Shown: positions 47,110-59,199, numbered from the stretch's first letter. The stretch: 64,000 nt of DNA from Eumeta japonica (GCA_005406025.1 BGZK01000104.1:496001-560000); one strand, 5' to 3'. Notes: generated by a model not told the origin, from the letters alone. Numbers and translations are program-made.

Positions 47110-47715
47110 GTTTATTCCATCCATGTGCAAATCCTTTGGAGCCATGGAAGTTCGCCGGAGAGCACACAAGAACCAAGTAGCAGACTGGACCCACACACAG
47201 CACGTCCAAACCGCTCATCATGACAGTCCTAAATTCGTCATAAAAGGTCTTCGTCTATTAATCCGCACAGATATGTGCTCGTACCGTTCAAACCTAGATC
47301 ATGTAGTCTTTTCCGGAAACAGCCATGGCCAGTCAGAAGCTGCAAGGTTTCGTACGAAGTTTAGTCCGGCTCAACTCAGCTGGAATCGAGTCGAACCGAT
47401 ACCTTCAAAAAAAAAACGGTACAGCTCTCGTCTACCCACCTCTCCATTCCATCTCTTTTGTCATTCCTGACCTCCCGCCTGAGCATCCCAATCTCACCTC
47501 TTGTATGTCGGTACCGTTCATTGTCAACCCATCCTGCGACAATCATCGCAGGATGGGTTCATAGTCAGTTAGCAGGACTCCGGCTAGCACCGGTAGGGCT
47601 GCGGTACTCTTGGTGAACGATAAGCCTTCGTCAACAGTGTAAGTGTTGGTCGCTGGGTCCTTAGCACTTCGCACTACGTGCAACTTTGCACGGTCGTGCT
47701 AGCACCCCCCGTTAT
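47110..47715. repeat. GC-balanced segment, probably transposon-derived, class unknown
   Basis: Some 600 bases of even composition with sharp edges against AT-rich DNA. Plus-strand frames at 47123-47470 (ATG start, 115 codons) and 47325-47564 overlap, and neither has a recognisable domain. The overlapping open frames probably reflect high GC and few stops. A perfect hairpin lies at 47526-47559. It is directly followed by dispersed repeat copy B. A host exon cluster is less likely because frame and splice signals do not agree. Confidence 0.4.
47526..47559. repeat. Perfect 14-bp hairpin, 6-nt loop
   Basis: AACCCATCCTGCGA (47526-47539) and its exact reverse complement (47546-47559) enclose CAATCA. 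The stem is GC-rich, so it should be stable in RNA. It is not a histone-type stem-loop. A Helitron end was considered and not supported, because no CTRR-type terminus follows at the usual distance. Confidence 0.95.
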
Positions 47716-47739
47716 GTACAACAGCTGAAACTTTCCTGG

Positions 47740-48560
47740 TTGAAGAACAAATTGAAGAAATACTTTTTAACTTTCCGCTAAGAAATTTAAAAATTTTCCA
47801 AAATCGAGAAGGTATTGGTTTTACCCCGTTTTTCTAAAATAGAGTTTTCATCAGATCTTGATATTTTGAGGTCCTACTCCTAGGAAGCTCCCCTGACGAT
47901 TTTATGATGGTGTTTGTATGTCTGTGTCCGTGTGATTGTATAAGTGTAAATGTATCTAAGCTTTTTATAACTTTTGAACGGTTTGACCGTTTGGAACCAA
48001 ACTTTGGCATTTCAAAGAGTTCCATCAAACTTAGATTTTTGAAAATTTTAATCGATTCGGATAAATAAATTCCAAAAAAATAAAAAAAAAAACTATAAAG
48101 AAAATTTAATGTGGTTTTTTTGGAATAACTTTTAAACAACTTTACCTATCAATTTCAAAAACTAATCAGCTTTTGATATTAAAAAACCACGTCGATCGCC
48201 GTCAGGCCGGTCAAAATCGGTTGATTCGATCGCGAGATACCGTGAAGAAAAAAAATAGCATAAAGTGATTTTATTAAAATACTCCGAAATTTTGTACCTA
48301 ATTAAATGCATGTTCTGAATTTTTTTATAGATTTTAAGCCTGCCTGCGTTGATTGTCGCTAATTCAGTCAAAATCAATTAATTTGTTAAAGTGATATCAA
48401 ACACAAAAAAAAAACTTCTCTTAAAAAAATTCTGAAATTCTGTATCGAATCAAAATTGCGTCAAAACCTGTATATTTTATAGTGCTTCGAACTCGAAAAT
48501 AGCGAAAAGTTTCAGGGTTGGCCTACAAGGTTAACCGTTTGTCTATTTTGTAATGAAGTT
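47740..48560 (+). repeat. Dispersed repeat family, copy B
   Basis: Related to 860-1890. It has TTTACCCCGTTTTTCTAAAA, TAGAGTTTTCATCAGATCTT and TTTTGAGGTCCTAC at the start, AACGGTTTGACCGTTTGGAA and CAAAATCGGTTGATTCGATC inside, and AAAAGTTTCAGGGTTGGCCT then AAGGTTAACCGTTTG near the end. The word TTTAACTTTCCGCTAAGAAA stands before its start here, whereas in copy A its counterpart lies inside. No coding potential. Confidence 0.5.
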
Positions 48561-48569
48561 ATTAATTGA

Positions 48570-50600
48570 ATTCTCACGGTGTAAGTTTGGTCCCAAAAAT
48601 GCGAAATAAACTGGAGTAACTTCGATACTAATGGTTCATAACATTAGATTCGAAGCACAAGAGCGTACAACTCATTTCCTTTGCTTCGACAGACGGAGCA
48701 GCAAAACAAAACATTAAATGAGTTTACATGCAAAGTTCAATAATAGAGAAATAATGCTCTATACTACTTACAAGCAATAAAAATTACACAAACAGTAGCA
48801 CCTATCAACCTTTTGAAAATCATATTTTTCGCTTGCAAAATAGAATGCGGAGGAATCAGCTTGCAGCTGCAGAAAAAATCGGCTTTCATTGCTCACCTGC
48901 CTGCGCGATTTGCAGGGGTAGGGACTGCGGCAATTACCCACCACTTGAAGAAGATGAATTCTTCGATACGCAAACTGACGATAAAATTCAATTTTCTTTT
49001 CTTGTATATGTTATGTAAACCAAAAACTTTACAGATTTAATGAACTATTTGTAATTTTCACGTACATATGCCTTATAACCTATTTTATTCCCAAAAGGAT
49101 TGGTGAGCAAATTTTAAATGAGCTTTGATTTTTTTTTATACAAATGTCTGTTATAAAATGACAAATAATCCATCAAAAAAAAAACTGATTCATTTTCGTA
49201 TCCTAATGATAGAATATGTAATGTACGAAAATAATATTTTTTTGAATATATAAATACCATGCATACTGCTTAAACAGTATAAATAATTATGTCCCCACTT
49301 AAAATGGTTCCTGAATTTAAAAACTGTCATGAAAGTCGAAGTTGTTCTTGAGAACTTTCGAAGGTCGTCTGTTTTACTTATTCATTGACGCAATTATAGG
49401 GACTGAAACAACACGAAATTTGAAAATTTAGTATGTTTTAATTAGCTGGCTACTTCTTACCAATTTGAAAATTTATATCAAATAATTTATCCACTCACGC
49501 TAATAATTTTTATCTAAAGGCCTCGGACACAATATATTTTACATGCTAAACATTGAAAAAACATTGTCTTAATTTTAGGGACTACTACATATCGAGATAG
49601 AAAAATAATTTTTGGTAATCTTAGTAATTGTAATCTTAGAAATATTTTGATGTGTTTAGTTTTTAACTTTAACGGTTAGCAATTAATTATTGCAATTGAA
49701 AGTTTGAAGCACACCCCTGTCAATATTATGTTAAAATCAAAATTATAGCTTACGAAATTTAGGAAATCGAGGGTCACGAAGAGATGGGAAACGACTAATT
49801 CTTCTCATAGAGTTAGCTATACAGGGCCCAAAACTAACGTGACTAACTACGCTCACGAACTAAAATAAAATGATATTATAGAATAACAAGTCCTAAAATT
49901 TTTTTCAAGAATATTTCTTTACTTTAAGACGTAAATAATTAAAATCTATCTAACACGTTCCACTTCTCGTAAAATACAGTTCATTATGTGGCATCACGTG
50001 ACGATATTATTTGACAACTACCTCTTAGGTGGACCGTTTCACTTCTATAAATGTCTAAAAGCAAAGTTAACATGTAGCTTTTAATGCTAAAGAAAAGTGT
50101 GAAGTAAAAAGCACACATTGATTCCTTTTTCGGGTTCTGAATATTTTACATGGCCCATTGAGAAGATCTTGAGTTTTATTGCCGGTAGGGAGCAGCTTGC
50201 CTTGCGGCCTATTATTTGCGTCCGATGCATATAAAATCGGTTATTTGTATGTATTCCTCAATGCTGTGCATTTATTTGAAAATCATATTGCGATTAATAT
50301 CTTTTCTTATCAGTTGTAGATCGCGAGACATTTTACTTTTTTATTATTCTCCATATAAAGGAATAATTGGCCTTCACGTTTTTGAGAGCTAACTCACAAG
50401 AAGTAAAAACAACATAATTTAGGACGTAAAGCCGTAAAATACTTTCAAATCTAAGATGCTCATTGTTAAGTATAACGATTGTTATTGATACATTTTTTTT
50501 ATTTGTACCAATTCTTTCGATTTTTCAGCCATAAGAACTTCTGAAGGTGTTTATTTTCATAACAAGAAAGTCTTTGTACAGAAAATAAACATAATCCGTC
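48570..50600. other. AT-rich stretch, nothing coding recognised
   Basis: Two overlapping plus-strand frames at 48813-49040 cross a small GC-richer patch (48840-48950) without motifs. The 20-bp word at 50135-50154 recurs at 50793-50812. Confidence 0.5.
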
Positions 50601-50626
50601 ATAACTTGACGTTTGAGGTATTCAAA

Positions 50627-50886
50627 ATGGCGGCATCAGCACCGGGGCAAGGAAAAACTCCGCATAGAGGCGTACACACGGCGACGTACTCAACCCCGGC
50701 AAATTCGGCAGTCGAGCGTTGTTTAAACACTCCAAAACTGAGTGCTGAGCATAAAACAGCGATCGGCGGCGCGCGCACGTACCCAGATATCTTTCTGAAT
50801 ATTTTACATGGCGACACGGAATTTATTTCGCGGCCTGCGATACAGTTTCATGCAAATATAACACAAACACAAGCTAAACAGAACGT
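50627..50886 (+). CDS. Candidate first coding exon, or a conserved non-coding block
   Basis: The ATG at 50627 sits in TTCAAAATGG, a very good insect start context. The frame stays open for 86 codons (MAASAPGQGKTPHRGVHTAT at the start, HGDTEFISRPAIQFHANITQ later) to a plausible splice donor AAC|GTAGGTAT at 50886/50887, and stops soon after if unspliced. The composition is markedly GC-richer than the flanks. Against coding: no family recognised, no TATA or initiator found upstream, and no second exon seen. The block also carries AAAATGGCGGC (a YY1/Pho-type word, 50623-50633) and a perfect POU octamer ATGCAAAT (50850-50857), which fit an enhancer or Polycomb-type element equally well. Confidence 0.3.
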
Positions 50887-50889
50887 AGG

Positions 50890-52045
50890 TATATATGGGT
50901 GAAATACTTGCAAACGGGGTACGGTTTTTAACTGACTTCAGAAAAATAAGGAGGGGGTCCTCAATTTGATTGTATTTTTTTATGTTGCCAGCTCAAAATT
51001 ATTTATTAATCAAGTTGGATATATTTTTTTATTTCACATATTATACCTTCACATTGAGATCAATTTTATCGGAACTAAGATATGATGATGACATCCATAA
51101 AGAATCGATGGAACTTTTCAAATATTATACGTACATGTATTTGAACATTTTCTAAAGTAATTCATGCATTCGCTTTCGGGCAGCATCATTCGGTGAAGTG
51201 CAATAATGATGAAGACCGCACATAACCACTGGATGTACTCAAAAATAAGTTTTCACAAATTGCAACGAGATTATCGATTATGAAAGTGATGAAATATTGT
51301 AATATTTTTCGTGTTTGTGGAATTATTATGGGTTTTCTTCTTCAGAAATTTCGGATAAAGAAAACGATACTTTTTCATAAGTTATCGGATATAATAAAAA
51401 AAAAAACAGTCGTAGGACTGGCGGTAGAAGCTATACTTTCTTCGCCATTGACATGCATTGTTCATTGATTACAGATAATAATGAAATATTATTTTACAAC
51501 TTTGCTTAATTATAAAATCAGATTAATTTCTGAATATGAAATTTCTAATGAAAGTCATAGATCACTTAAAGTCAGTAAATATAATACTTATATATTATAC
51601 AAAACGCAAGATTTAGATGCACAATTTTATTAGTCACAGTATATTATTTCATATAATGTAATTATTTTACCCTGAAATCGCTTTATTTGTTAAAAAGTTA
51701 ACTTTTGATTATTTTCCAGTCTGTTGAAATACAAAAATAGTATTAATTTCTTCATACGAAATTTTTGATACAAGATATAGGTTATTTCAACTGAATAAAT
51801 AAAATATATATAATTCCAACATAACAACCACATTTTTTTTTAAATCACGTCATTACTTTCTGCTTACATACAATATTACCTCGATTGGAGAAAACTATGT
51901 AGCGATGCATAAAGAATAATCATATTGTATGTACAAAAGACAATAAAACTCGTAGTGCAGCCGTTCTTCTATATTCACTTCTCAACACGATATATATAAA
52001 CACTTTACAATAACAATAAAATAATATTATTTAAGCTGTAGCTAC
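50890..52045. other. AT-rich stretch, nothing recognised
   Basis: Short AT-driven frames only. Confidence 0.55.
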
Positions 52046-52049
52046 CACG

Positions 52050-52270
52050 TGAAATCGTGCAGCTCGGCTACTCGGCACTGACTATATACACACACACGGT
52101 ATGCGCACACTATAGGTACATACACACTTACTCATTTGCGAACTCGCTTCGGCTTGACTTGTCCCACCCCTCCTCCTTTACTTGCCCATTCTCTCACCCT
52201 ACCTGCAGCGCTAGAAATCGTACGAAATCTTAAGATGTCGTTTTTTCCGAGTTAGTTGCAGACACCAGGT
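52050..52270. repeat. CA/CT-rich low-complexity patch
   Basis: Contains ATATACACACACACGG, then a pyrimidine-rich stretch CCCACCCCTCCTCCTTTAC and CTCTCACCCTACC. Base-biased, no coding potential. It may be partly regulatory, but nothing specific is seen. Confidence 0.6.
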
Positions 52271-52547
52271 CCGGCGTGAGACGCATTGCTCCAAAATTGC
52301 GTAAAACTAAAAAATGCAAATTGAAAATTTAAAATAAAGTTTTTAAATAATATCCACAACATTATTACAATACAAAAAAAAAACAGATAAATACAGAAAA
52401 CGCATTCTAAAAATTAGCTGTGTTCAACTACGCATGAAAAGCGTGATCGAACGGTTAATATATTGGAACTAGCAAAATTCTGAAAGGCAAACAAAAATCG
52501 AGAAATTACTGGACAGCAACTATTTTAATATTGAATAACCAGATCAA

Positions 52548-52715
52548 ATTGGTGGCATATTAAAAAAAGGCCAAATTTTAAGCACCCCAAACCGAGACAG
52601 CTTACATTAAAAGATTGATGGATGACATTGAAATAAGAGAGATAGGTAAAGATCGTATCATGTGGAAATCTGTAGTCTGTGTCTACCCTTCTGAGAAAGA
52701 GGCGTAAGCTTATTT
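52548..52715 (+). mobile_element. LINE 3' end, copy 3 of 4 (short)
   Basis: Starts abruptly at TTGGTGGCATATTAAAAAAA and ends CTGAGAAAGAGGCGTAAGCT. It matches the last about 170 bases of the copies at 17.8, 22.9 and 62.3 kb. Readable residues are GGILKK and RTMWKSV. It is a strongly 5'-truncated copy. Confidence 0.85.
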
Positions 52716-52857
52716 AATAACTATTTGTTAAAATAATAGTGAGGGACTCTATCATGTAAAAATTGTTACTTAATTTCATTAAAATTTTCAAAATTATTTA
52801 ATGTTTATTAGTTTTTAAAATTATACTTGAGTACGAAAAAGATAAGGCGAACCAAAA

Positions 52858-53093
52858 TATATACATAAGATTTAGAGAGCCTTTCTACCATTTTTTAAAA
52901 TGTCATTTAACAAAAATTCACCTTCAAAATAAAATTTGCGTTCTACATCCTCCTTTTAACGTTTGTTCGGGCTAAAACCTGTTAAAAGGAAAAAATGGAC
53001 CGCAAACTTTATTTTGAACCCGTATTTTTATTAAATGTCCAGTTTAAAAGGAGATGGTGAAAGAGGTTTTTAATCTTATTCTATAAAAACATA
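52858..53093. repeat. Fold-back element, arms about 110 bp
   Basis: Left arm about 52858-52970 and right arm about 52985-53093 are imperfect reverse complements. For example, TTCAAAATAAAATTTGCG (left) matches the complement of CGCAAACTTTATTTTGAA (right), and ATAAGATTTAGAGAGCCTTT matches ATAAGATTAAAAACCTCTTT. The short loop is near TTTGTTCGGGCTAAAAC. The form is that of a small non-autonomous DNA element. No clear target-site duplication seen. Confidence 0.88.
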
Positions 53094-53568
53094 TTCCCAA
53101 TTTATAGTTTCTTGGCAAGTTAGTCCAATTAGTGCCTATACCAAATTGGAAATTCAAATTTATGCTTTCATGCGTCAAATATTTAATAAAACTTACCAGT
53201 AGGCAGCGTCTGTGCATTTCCATTTCATGTCCTCGATTGTAAACTTTTATAATAAAAACTCGCAGAAGTCAAAACAGTTCTTCACTAACTTACAGGTGTC
53301 ATAATAGGTGACTAAATCGAAGATGGAAGATTAACAATGAAACAAACAGTTAATACCCAAGTACATATTTGAATAGCAACACAACAGATCTTAAATACCT
53401 AATGATACGATCTCCGTACCACATATCTAGCGCAGTGATTAGTACAGTCTCAGAGAAAGGTTAATAATTACTTATCTTAGCATGACTACTTTTGTCTAGT
53501 ACTGTATTTATTTATTTTTTGTATTTGTAAAGAGAAAACGACGAATATTTTTAATTTTAAAATGTCGA

Positions 53569-53589
53569 ATATATATATATATATATATA
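53569..53589. repeat. (AT)n microsatellite, 21 bp
   Basis: Perfect alternating A/T run in AT-rich DNA. Confidence 0.95.
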
Positions 53590-53924
53590 ACTATTTATAT
53601 TACAAGTGTAAAATAAATGTCACATTTGTCATAGCTTTTATGACTACATAAGGATGTTATAAAATATTATTTTAAAAAAGGCTAATAATCTCTCTAATAT
53701 TTTTTTATCTTTTTTGCTTCTTTTAAAATTACCTAATAACGATTACCAGAATTATCGTTGCAACACTTATTTACTAGTAAATATAATGAAAACTTACGCT
53801 AATATCCTCCAAAAAAATATCATCGATTACAATCGTGTATTAAACGAGCCGCTACGCGCTCGCTTCGCTAAGCTTAGATTAAATTTAGCAATGATTGTTT
53901 TTTATGGTTCACATAAGCCTTCGA

Positions 53925-54060
53925 TTTTGCTCACTTACACACGCGCACATCTAAACATCCACCCAAACGTTCATACACACAGCCTCACATCCTTACACAT
54001 ACAAGCACACACCCCGACATTCCAACGATCCTACACTTTCACATCCTAACACACCACCTA
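53925..54060. repeat. CA-rich degenerate tandem tract
   Basis: Irregular repeats of ACACA, CACATCC and CATACACAC words over about 130 bases (ACACACGCGCACATC, CATACACACAGCCTCACATC). Simple-sequence origin. Confidence 0.7.
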
Positions 54061-54779
54061 GCACCTCCCCCATCAATGGAAATTAATATGGTTATCAAAG
54101 CCAAATAAATATAATGATTCTTTTTTTACCATACGGTGTATCGAAATTATATATATTTTTTTTCAATTACATTTTCTTACAGTATACCAGTTTTCATGAA
54201 CATCGCTCATACCGTTCTTGAATAATAAAATGGCATACAGACTAATAAGGAGATAGTAGCCTGTTTTCCCAATCACATATTCTTACCATATATCAATTTT
54301 TATACGGATAGTCAAAAAGTTATAATAGACGGATACATAGATGGACCAATAGATAAAAATAGAAAAAAATAGAATTGGAGTACGTACAGACATAAATTAC
54401 AGATTTATATAGTAATATAGATGAATTAGAGCGTAATAATACTTTTGAACGACAATACAACTGTGACTTAAAATGAGAATGGAAGCGAAAACTTATCGTA
54501 AACGAGGATTGAAAGGGGAAACAAGGATTTTTATTCTACTATGATGGTAAAATCATGGGTAAAAATTTCCGAATAATAATTAAAAAATAATAATAATTGA
54601 GTACAATGAAAGTTTAAAAATATCTATAAAATGCCATTTTTTTAGAATTTGAAATAAGTTAAATATTATACATACAAATGATTAATGGACACGGAGATTC
54701 GATTGTCTTATCAAAGACAAAAAATGTATGCCACAAATAGTACACACAAAATGCACAAAACTATCTCGACGTCGTCGCC

Positions 54780-55130
54780 TAGAACATAAATTAGCCTATC
54801 GAGCAGTCACTTACACCCGGCGACGGCGAGCCGGGGGGATTTCCACCTAAAATATGTCGATTTATGCAGAGGCCGTGCTCCCCGACGTAATGGCCCTGTC
54901 GCTTGCACCTAACTAGGCGGCCCTAAATCGCCTCTCGAGACCCGGTAATTACCTTTTCTTACACCAATAATAGTGAGAAGAGCCACTTCAATGTAAATCG
55001 CTAATGGATTTTCTTTCCATCAAACACTAGAGCGAGTTCGAATCGATTAGTTCCGGTCCTTCGGCCCCCCTAGGCACTTTGCCGGACCGAGAGGGAGTGC
55101 GCTATATGTATATTAGAACATTGCTATGCC
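54780..55130. promoter_or_regulatory. GC-rich island with kappaB-like and homeodomain sites
   Basis: About 350 bases of high complexity and balanced-to-high GC in a very AT-rich region, with no long frame. It holds a perfect kappaB consensus match GGGGATTTCC (54835-54844), a 10-bp homeodomain palindrome GGTAATTACC (54944-54953), and GCTAATGG and TCGATTAG words (about 55000-55050). This is the strongest enhancer-like candidate in the window by motif content. Function is inference. Confidence 0.4.
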
Positions 55131-55139
55131 GCTTGTTAC

Positions 55140-56570
55140 ACTCGAGTTAGAAAATCCCATAAGTGTAGACTGTCTAGGAAATCTAGGGACTATTCAACTG
55201 TTGAAAATGTTTTAAAAAAGATACTGAGCGTTGATCGAAATCGGCTTTACAAAAATTAAAATAATTAACAAATCAGTTATAGGCACGTCATTATGTTATT
55301 CAAATATAAATTGTTGTGTAGCTAATATTGTTTGGATTGAAACTGATTTTTACATTTAAGTCATGGAAAGAAACATGAGTGTGTAAAAAATCAATTACGA
55401 TAAAATAAGAACATGTCTAAGTAATTTATATATTTAATTTATATTTTTTGTTATTAATAATTGATATCGGAATATCATACTTTAAATAAAGTAAACGGAC
55501 TATAGCGTTATACTTTAGTTAAGGTCAAAACTGAGTCACTCTCTATAAAAAAGTAACAAAATACACCTAAATAAGTTCTAAACTTTAAAATTTGAGGGAT
55601 CATAAGATAAAAATTACGCACATCTGGCGTAAAATTTTTAATGTGGCGTTCTGACAGATATTACGATTAAACTAAATATCTGTATATAATGTTAAAAGTT
55701 TAATACTATAAACCGCGAATGGGATGCTGATTAAAAAAGAGATTGTTCGATATAAAAAATAAAAAAAAAATTTTCATTGTCCAACTGGGTGGAGCCTCGA
55801 GCAAAATTTAGTTATTATTAAAACACTTTATTAACAGCTTGTAGCAATCTAGTGCATAAACATGTTTTGAATAAAACAATGAAGAAATTAATTGGGTATC
55901 TATATATGTGTGTAGAGCCGAGACCATAACTTATTTTTCTAAAAATAATTTAATTATATCTTTTTTTAATACAGCGTATGAGAGATCGCCCGCTATAATA
56001 AAAAAGAAAGAAGTCATTCTATGTCCAACCGACACAATACAGCTAGTTATTGAAAACAGTCTATAAACAATAATCCCAACATGCTTTTAAAAAAGTTTCT
56101 CTTCAAAAATTCAATTGGATAAAATTCAACCAAACTTTATTGAAGTTAAAGTCTATGTATATAAAAGAAGGCTTAAAGCTTTTGAACGTAAAATTGCGAG
56201 AAAAAAAATAGGTTTATATATAATGTAATAAACCGTACGTCGGATTTTCGCTATTGCGAGGTAGGGAGGGGAAGCCAGGAAGAAGTTTTATGTCTTACGA
56301 TACAGGATGGGATGCAGTGTTTGTATATTGTTGTGTTTATTCGTACAAAAAAACATATATCTTCTTTGCTAATATAATACTTTTCCGCATCTCTACAGTT
56401 TAATACGGATTTAACTTTTGCAATACCATCCAAAATTTTATTTGTGTTAATATCCATAAGCCGCCACAAATGAAATATCTTCAACTGTGGAAAAGTTGAA
56501 TCGATTCCACAATATCTCTAAATCAACAAACGCGGATTACCGGCTTCAGAAATTAAACACTCGATCTAAT
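55140..56570. other. AT-rich stretch, nothing recognised
   Basis: No coding-like segment or repeat structure supported. The minus-strand frame at 56251-56484 has no motif. Confidence 0.55.
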
Positions 56571-56599
56571 CACTGTTTTTCTCTACACTACACAAGTGA

Positions 56600-56790
56600 C
56601 GTGCTGGAGTTGTGATATATTCTCGTGTCGCAACGTCGCCGACATGGGAAACGACATCTGTCGGTCGGTCCGTCCGTTGTAGACGTGTTCAGGAACGGAC
56701 AGTTGTATATAAATATTCAATCGCGATGCTGTCACGCCGTGCCGCCGCCGTCGACTTCTTTGTCGTCTACACGAAATAATTTGAATCAGT
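56600..56790 (+). promoter_or_regulatory. GC-rich promoter-like island
   Basis: CpG-rich block with a strong TATA box TATATAAATA at 56706-56715, followed at suitable spacing by GTCACG (A at 56734) as a weak initiator and GC-rich DNA (GTGCCGCCGCCGTCGACTTC). The upstream part holds ACATCTGTCGGTCGGTCCGT. A plus-strand frame of 82 codons crosses it without motifs. Possible core promoter; no exon identified downstream. Confidence 0.3.
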
Positions 56791-56799
56791 ATTACAGAA

Positions 56800-58440
56800 C
56801 AGAGTACAAGCTATTATTAAGGAATATCATTTTTTTTTATTGTCAATTGACTGCCGGTAATTATCCATTTTAGAAAATAACAAAGCGTATTTACAAAAAA
56901 AAAATTAAACTCGTTAAAAATTGGATATTTAAGTTCGTTGATGTATTATGATATTAAAAGAATAAATGTGGTGTTAGAACACTTTTTTTAGAAGGTATCT
57001 TTAAAAAGTCCGTATTTAGAAAAATTGAATATCATTTAATAATAATCTTGCAAATTGCAAAAAAATGATGCAGATCAGTTTAAAAGTAGTTTATTGCTTT
57101 ATGGTAACGATATCAATAGTTAATAAAATTATGTTGCCTTCTTATCAAATATACATGGAAACATTCAAATAATTTGGATTCCCAGTATACTAGTATTATC
57201 ATTAGTACACGAGGATTTGGTTTCGTGTGAAATAACAGTGGCGGTAATAATACAAACGTTTTATAATTGTAACTGACGTAGTTTGCTAATTGAATAAGTG
57301 TCCAATGTTATAAACCGGATTGCAAGCATTTATGTTTTACATATTGCGCAGATAAAGAATATTTGCTGTATGTTTGAAAGATTTGTTGTTTCAAGACAAC
57401 CTAAATTTGGCGATAAAAAAAAAGACAACCGGTCTAATGAGAGTCCAATACGTGTTTGGTGTACATTTAAATAGAGCATTCGGAAAGTTTTAGGAATAAA
57501 GTTCAATAAGTTTGACGGGAACTAGCGTAACATTAAAGAAAATACAAGTCGTAGTAATTATATGAGCTTCCTTAAAAAATTCATTGCACTGTTACTGAAT
57601 CCGGGAATTTTTTGTATATCGTCTGCGATGATCCAACGATCCCTATTATGAATAGGTATGATTTTTAAAAATAATACTTTCAGTATTAGATATGCCCCCA
57701 AAAAAATCTATTATTAAAACTATTATGTTACAAAAAAAAATATTATAATTAGAGAAATAACGAATTCGAAATCTATACGTGTACAAGAAATAAGAACCTC
57801 TTTTAACATTAAAAAAGAATGAATATTTACGCACTATAAACAGATATCAATAAAAAATCACAGTTTTAACTGCTTTTTAAGCATTTATTTGTAAATATAT
57901 AAATTAATAATAAAACAAACAAATAATATGTAAAAACTGAAAATATTTTAATACGAATCGCTTAATAACGCCAATCTGATTCACGCTCGGAAGGCTTTTT
58001 TCATTAGGGAACATTCAAATTAATGAGCGAATCAAGTCTACGATAAACATATGCACCCCATCAGGTTGTTAAGAGATTAAAACTTAGACGTAATGAATTA
58101 TATAGGGGCGTGTAATCGGAAAGGCTTTATTTTATCTCGGATTAACTTAACTTTAATGTGTCCGACAGCATTGTTTGTAATGTGTTAGGAGCTTTCAGTG
58201 AATCGGATATAACAGGCATTGCAAGATGTTTTAATGGTATATAGACAGGTACATACTATAAAAGGCATCAATTTCAAATGATTTCAAATAATCGTTACGT
58301 CAATTCTAAATGTTAAATATTTTGAACAGACTTATACAAGATTTTGTCAGATTATGTAACAGATTGTGATTATGAACAGATTATGTTAGATTTGGAATCT
58401 TTTAAGAATTATAAATAAGGTTAATAAAAAATTGTACCGC
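56800..58440. other. AT-rich stretch, nothing recognised
   Basis: Only AT-driven frames. A minor GC-richer patch at 57960-58000 has no motif. Confidence 0.55.
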
Positions 58441-58679
58441 AAAGAATCTCCATAGCTTTACCTGCTACGTGAGTGACGTTTCTATTGATTAATTATAATT
58501 GGAATCCACTGATAAAATATTCAGAGGCCACATCATCCGCCGGAAAAGCAATTGTTTGCTTTCTATATTCACTTTTCGTTTACTCTTCCCTGATTATCGT
58601 CGCTTTCATCAACGTGAGCCTTATTCTATTTTCAAAGATCAACTTCCCTTTATTGTGTTGAGTGTTTACCTTAAAAGGT

Positions 58680-58760
58680 CATAAAGCATACGGGCCATCA
58701 AAATACGGCTAACGCCGAAATCGGGCTGCCGCATTCAGGGTGCCGTATAAACGAACGGAA
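58680..58760. promoter_or_regulatory. Small GC-rich island
   Basis: CGGCTAACGCCGAAATCGGG and CTGCCGCATTCAGGGTGCCG contrast with the AT-rich flanks. Composition only. Confidence 0.2.
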
Positions 58761-59199
58761 TAATGTGAAATTGTAAATGCACTGATGTTAAATCAGGGTA
58801 TCGCATCTTTCTTTATAAATTCGAAAATATTATTACAACATGATATGGTATATGATCACGTAAATATGGTTGAAAAATGCACTATAATAAAATTTACATA
58901 CTAACCCTTAATATAAGGTCGGTAATAAGATAATAACAAAATGCTCCGAATGTAGATACAAGGCACAGAAAAGAATAAAGAAATAAACACAGAATTTGCA
59001 TACAAAACGGGAGTAGCATTAGGAAAAAGATCAAGAACGGAAGAGGGTTTGGAATGAAATCGATACATAGGATGTAGAAATGTATTCTAGAACCACACTG
59101 GCGAAATTGCGAAGAAAAACTAATAGCATATAATGTAAATGAAGATTATATTTCAAATTTAGCTTGCGTATCGCTAAGTTCGTGATTAACACTCTAAAG

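Larger units (their letters stand above)
53100..54770. other. AT-rich stretch with two simple repeats
   Basis: Holds (AT)n at 53569-53589 and a CA-rich tract at about 53930-54060 (listed). The plus-strand frame 53714-54049 runs into the CA-rich tract and is judged chance. Confidence 0.55.

Noticed and set aside
47526..47575. Helitron 3' end
   Set aside because: A hairpin is present, but no CTRR terminus follows within the usual 10-12 bases and no matching 5' TC end was found.
53714..54049. Plus-strand open frame of 111 codons ending in His/Thr-rich sequence
   Set aside because: The second half is the CA-rich simple tract, so the open frame reflects low complexity rather than a gene.
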